Part shown: one piece after another, positions 31,589-32,642 of the stretch | How positions within the stretch are numbered: position 1 is the stretch's first letter | Layout of the letters: the number at the start of each line of letters is the position of its first letter | NCBI GenBank assembly: GCA_949744505.1 | Contig: CATJXY010000022.1 | Location: forward strand, 1 to 32,642 | Direction: 5' to 3' | DNA from: an uncultured Erysipelotrichaceae bacterium | GTDB taxonomy: Bacteria; Bacillota_I; Bacilli_A; Erysipelotrichales; Erysipelotrichaceae | DNA: 32,642 bases | Notes under the pieces: model-generated | Database searches by the model: none | What the model saw: only the letters and a program-made list of their open reading frames with translations | Told to the model about the DNA's origin: nothing | Position numbers and translations under genes: made by a program

Positions 31589-32404
31589 TTATTCACAAAA
31601 ATACGGTAAAACATACCTTTCTTCATCTCTGCTTAAGAAAATGATATGCGTTCCGATTTCATTTGAAAACTCAGTAATTTCATGCTCATTCTCAAATGCA
31701 GTATATCCTTCTTTTATAAAATTAAAATCTTTAATTGATTCGTAGTTGAAAAGAGTATACATATCCTTTCCCATTGTATCCATGCTACAGCTTACGAGTA
31801 CATCTTCGGTTTCAACATAAACAGGATAGCTCCATCCATAATCATCTGTTTCTCTATTGTAATAAATTTTATGAGGATTCGTTGCTTCTAAATATGGATT
31901 AAAAACATAATTCAGATAAGTAGAATATAAATATTGAACTAATTCACTTGACTTGGTATCTTTCGGGTAATATCCATAAGAATCATCAGAAAATTTTTGT
32001 CCGTTCACAGAAATATCAAGTGTATAGATGAATTCATTGAATTTTACTTCTTTCCCATCACCTTTAACAGTCAAAGCTGTTGCAGGAATTCCAACCCCCA
32101 TTTCCCATAAATAGTCTTTAACCAATTCAATGTTTTCAATTGCTTGTATAATCTTATTTCTTACTTCTTCTGATTTGATTTCAAAGTGAAGGATTCCATA
32201 ATCAATTCCCATTTCTTCTATCTGCTTCGGAAGAAAACTTCCTAAACAAATAGGATCAGGAGGCAAAATCTCTTTGCAAGCCAAATTGATTTTTTCTTTT
32301 ATATTTGAAAATTTAGTCAACAAACCAAATTTCTCATTTTGCATTATTTTATCATTATTACAAAAATAAAATATAGGAAAAATTATAAATACACTAGCAA
32401 TCAT
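31589..32404 (-). CDS. Unrecognised membrane-anchored protein
   Basis: A protein of at least 271 residues. The N-terminus MIASVFIIFPIFYFCNN is a membrane segment, probably an uncleaved anchor or signal. The outer part has alternating helices and strands, including a CKEILPPDPICLGSF stretch with two cysteines and a Tyr/Asp-rich centre (YGYYPKDTKSSELVQYLYST). No family was recognised. The start is uncertain: the ATG at 32404 has no ribosome binding site. The frame upstream reads KTKKKYIW, which would make a normal basic start, but an ATG that would open it lies in another frame one base off. No terminator was seen between it and malQ. Function unknown. Confidence 0.55.
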   Translation of the reverse strand: MIASVFIIFPIFYFCNNDKIMQNEKFGLLTKFSNIKEKINLACKEILPPDPICLGSFLPKQIEEMGIDYGILHFEIKSEEVRNKIIQAIENIELVKDYLWEMGVGIPATALTVKGDGKEVKFNEFIYTLDISVNGQKFSDDSYGYYPKDTKSSELVQYLYSTYLNYVFNPYLEATNPHKIYYNRETDDYGWSYPVYVETEDVLVSCSMDTMGKDMYTLFNYESIKDFNFIKEGYTAFENEHEITEFSNEIGTHIIFLSRDEERYVLPYFCE

Positions 32405-32642
32405 CCATATATATTTCTTTTTCGTTTTTCATCACTCCATCTCAATTTAACTGTGTAACCATTAAAATTTTGAAATAAATTCATTTCTTTCATTTTATTT
32501 TTACCAAAATAATCTGATAATTAAATTATAATTGTTTCCCTTTTCGTCCACAGACATGTTTTTAGTTTAAGGATACACATCGATAACTCACTTTTACGGA
32601 TTATCATACCATATCAACTTAATAAACTTATGGGGAGAACAA

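Noticed and set aside
1-32642. CRISPR arrays, insertion sequences, rRNA genes
   Set aside because: No regularly spaced repeats, transposase frames or rRNA sequence were seen on either strand.

Overview
The window looks like a chromosomal segment of a low-GC Gram-positive bacterium (Bacillota). The support is AT-rich sequence, strong AGGAGG-type ribosome binding sites, TTGACA/TATAAT promoters, hairpin-plus-T-run terminators, lipoproteins with lipobox cysteines, an SPETG-type sorting signal, and the cdaA-cdaR-glmM operon typical of Firmicutes. The gene mix (tandem mgtE, TraB, ACT-less aspartokinase, MazF beside a LolA-like protein, BspA-type repeats) would suit an Erysipelotrichia-like or related anaerobe. 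That placement is inference; no rRNA is present to settle it. No phage, insertion sequence or CRISPR array was seen.

Layout. 1-160: three hairpins, the last closing the first operon. 205-3697 (minus): an envelope operon of lipoprotein, secreted transglutaminase-like protein and lipoprotein, behind a clear promoter. 3704-5750 (minus): an OmpR-type response regulator and its histidine kinase. 5863-10338 (minus): glmM, cdaR and cdaA (c-di-AMP synthesis plus phosphoglucosamine mutase); cdaA carries a long charged tail. 10379-12782: a YpmS-like protein (minus) diverging from a TraB-family membrane protein (plus), then mscL. 12801-14465 (minus): four small genes, three unrecognised (one with a sigma-region-4-like end) and one DUF378 protein. 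14559-15910 (plus): a LolA-like anchored protein coupled to a MazF/EndoA-type RNase with no visible antitoxin. 15954-16358 (plus): a tRNA Ser-Asp-Gly operon with promoter, leader hairpin and terminator. 16376-20112 (minus): XRE regulator, ACT-less aspartate kinase, glutamate dehydrogenase, purine nucleoside phosphorylase. 20116-22992 (minus): two tandem MgtE-type magnesium transporters behind a promoter containing a perfect palindrome and a short possible leader peptide. 23003-27902 (minus): a 1190-residue mosaic surface protein, and a separate small membrane protein/lipoprotein pair whose promoter, ribosome binding site and first codons closely resemble those of the surface protein. 27864-30043: a split ChrA-type transporter pair (minus) diverging from a LysR regulator (plus), with interleaved promoters. 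30040-32404 (minus): malQ and an unrecognised membrane-anchored protein.

How it fits together. Much of the window is cell-envelope biology: c-di-AMP and wall precursor supply, osmotic release (MscL), magnesium uptake, a two-component system, and several secreted or anchored proteins. The rest is core metabolism (aspartate/lysine, glutamate, purine salvage, alpha-glucans). No single clearly new system stands out. The best leads are the shared 5' module at two neighbouring units, the mgtE control region, the CdaA tail and the hairpin over the aspartokinase start.
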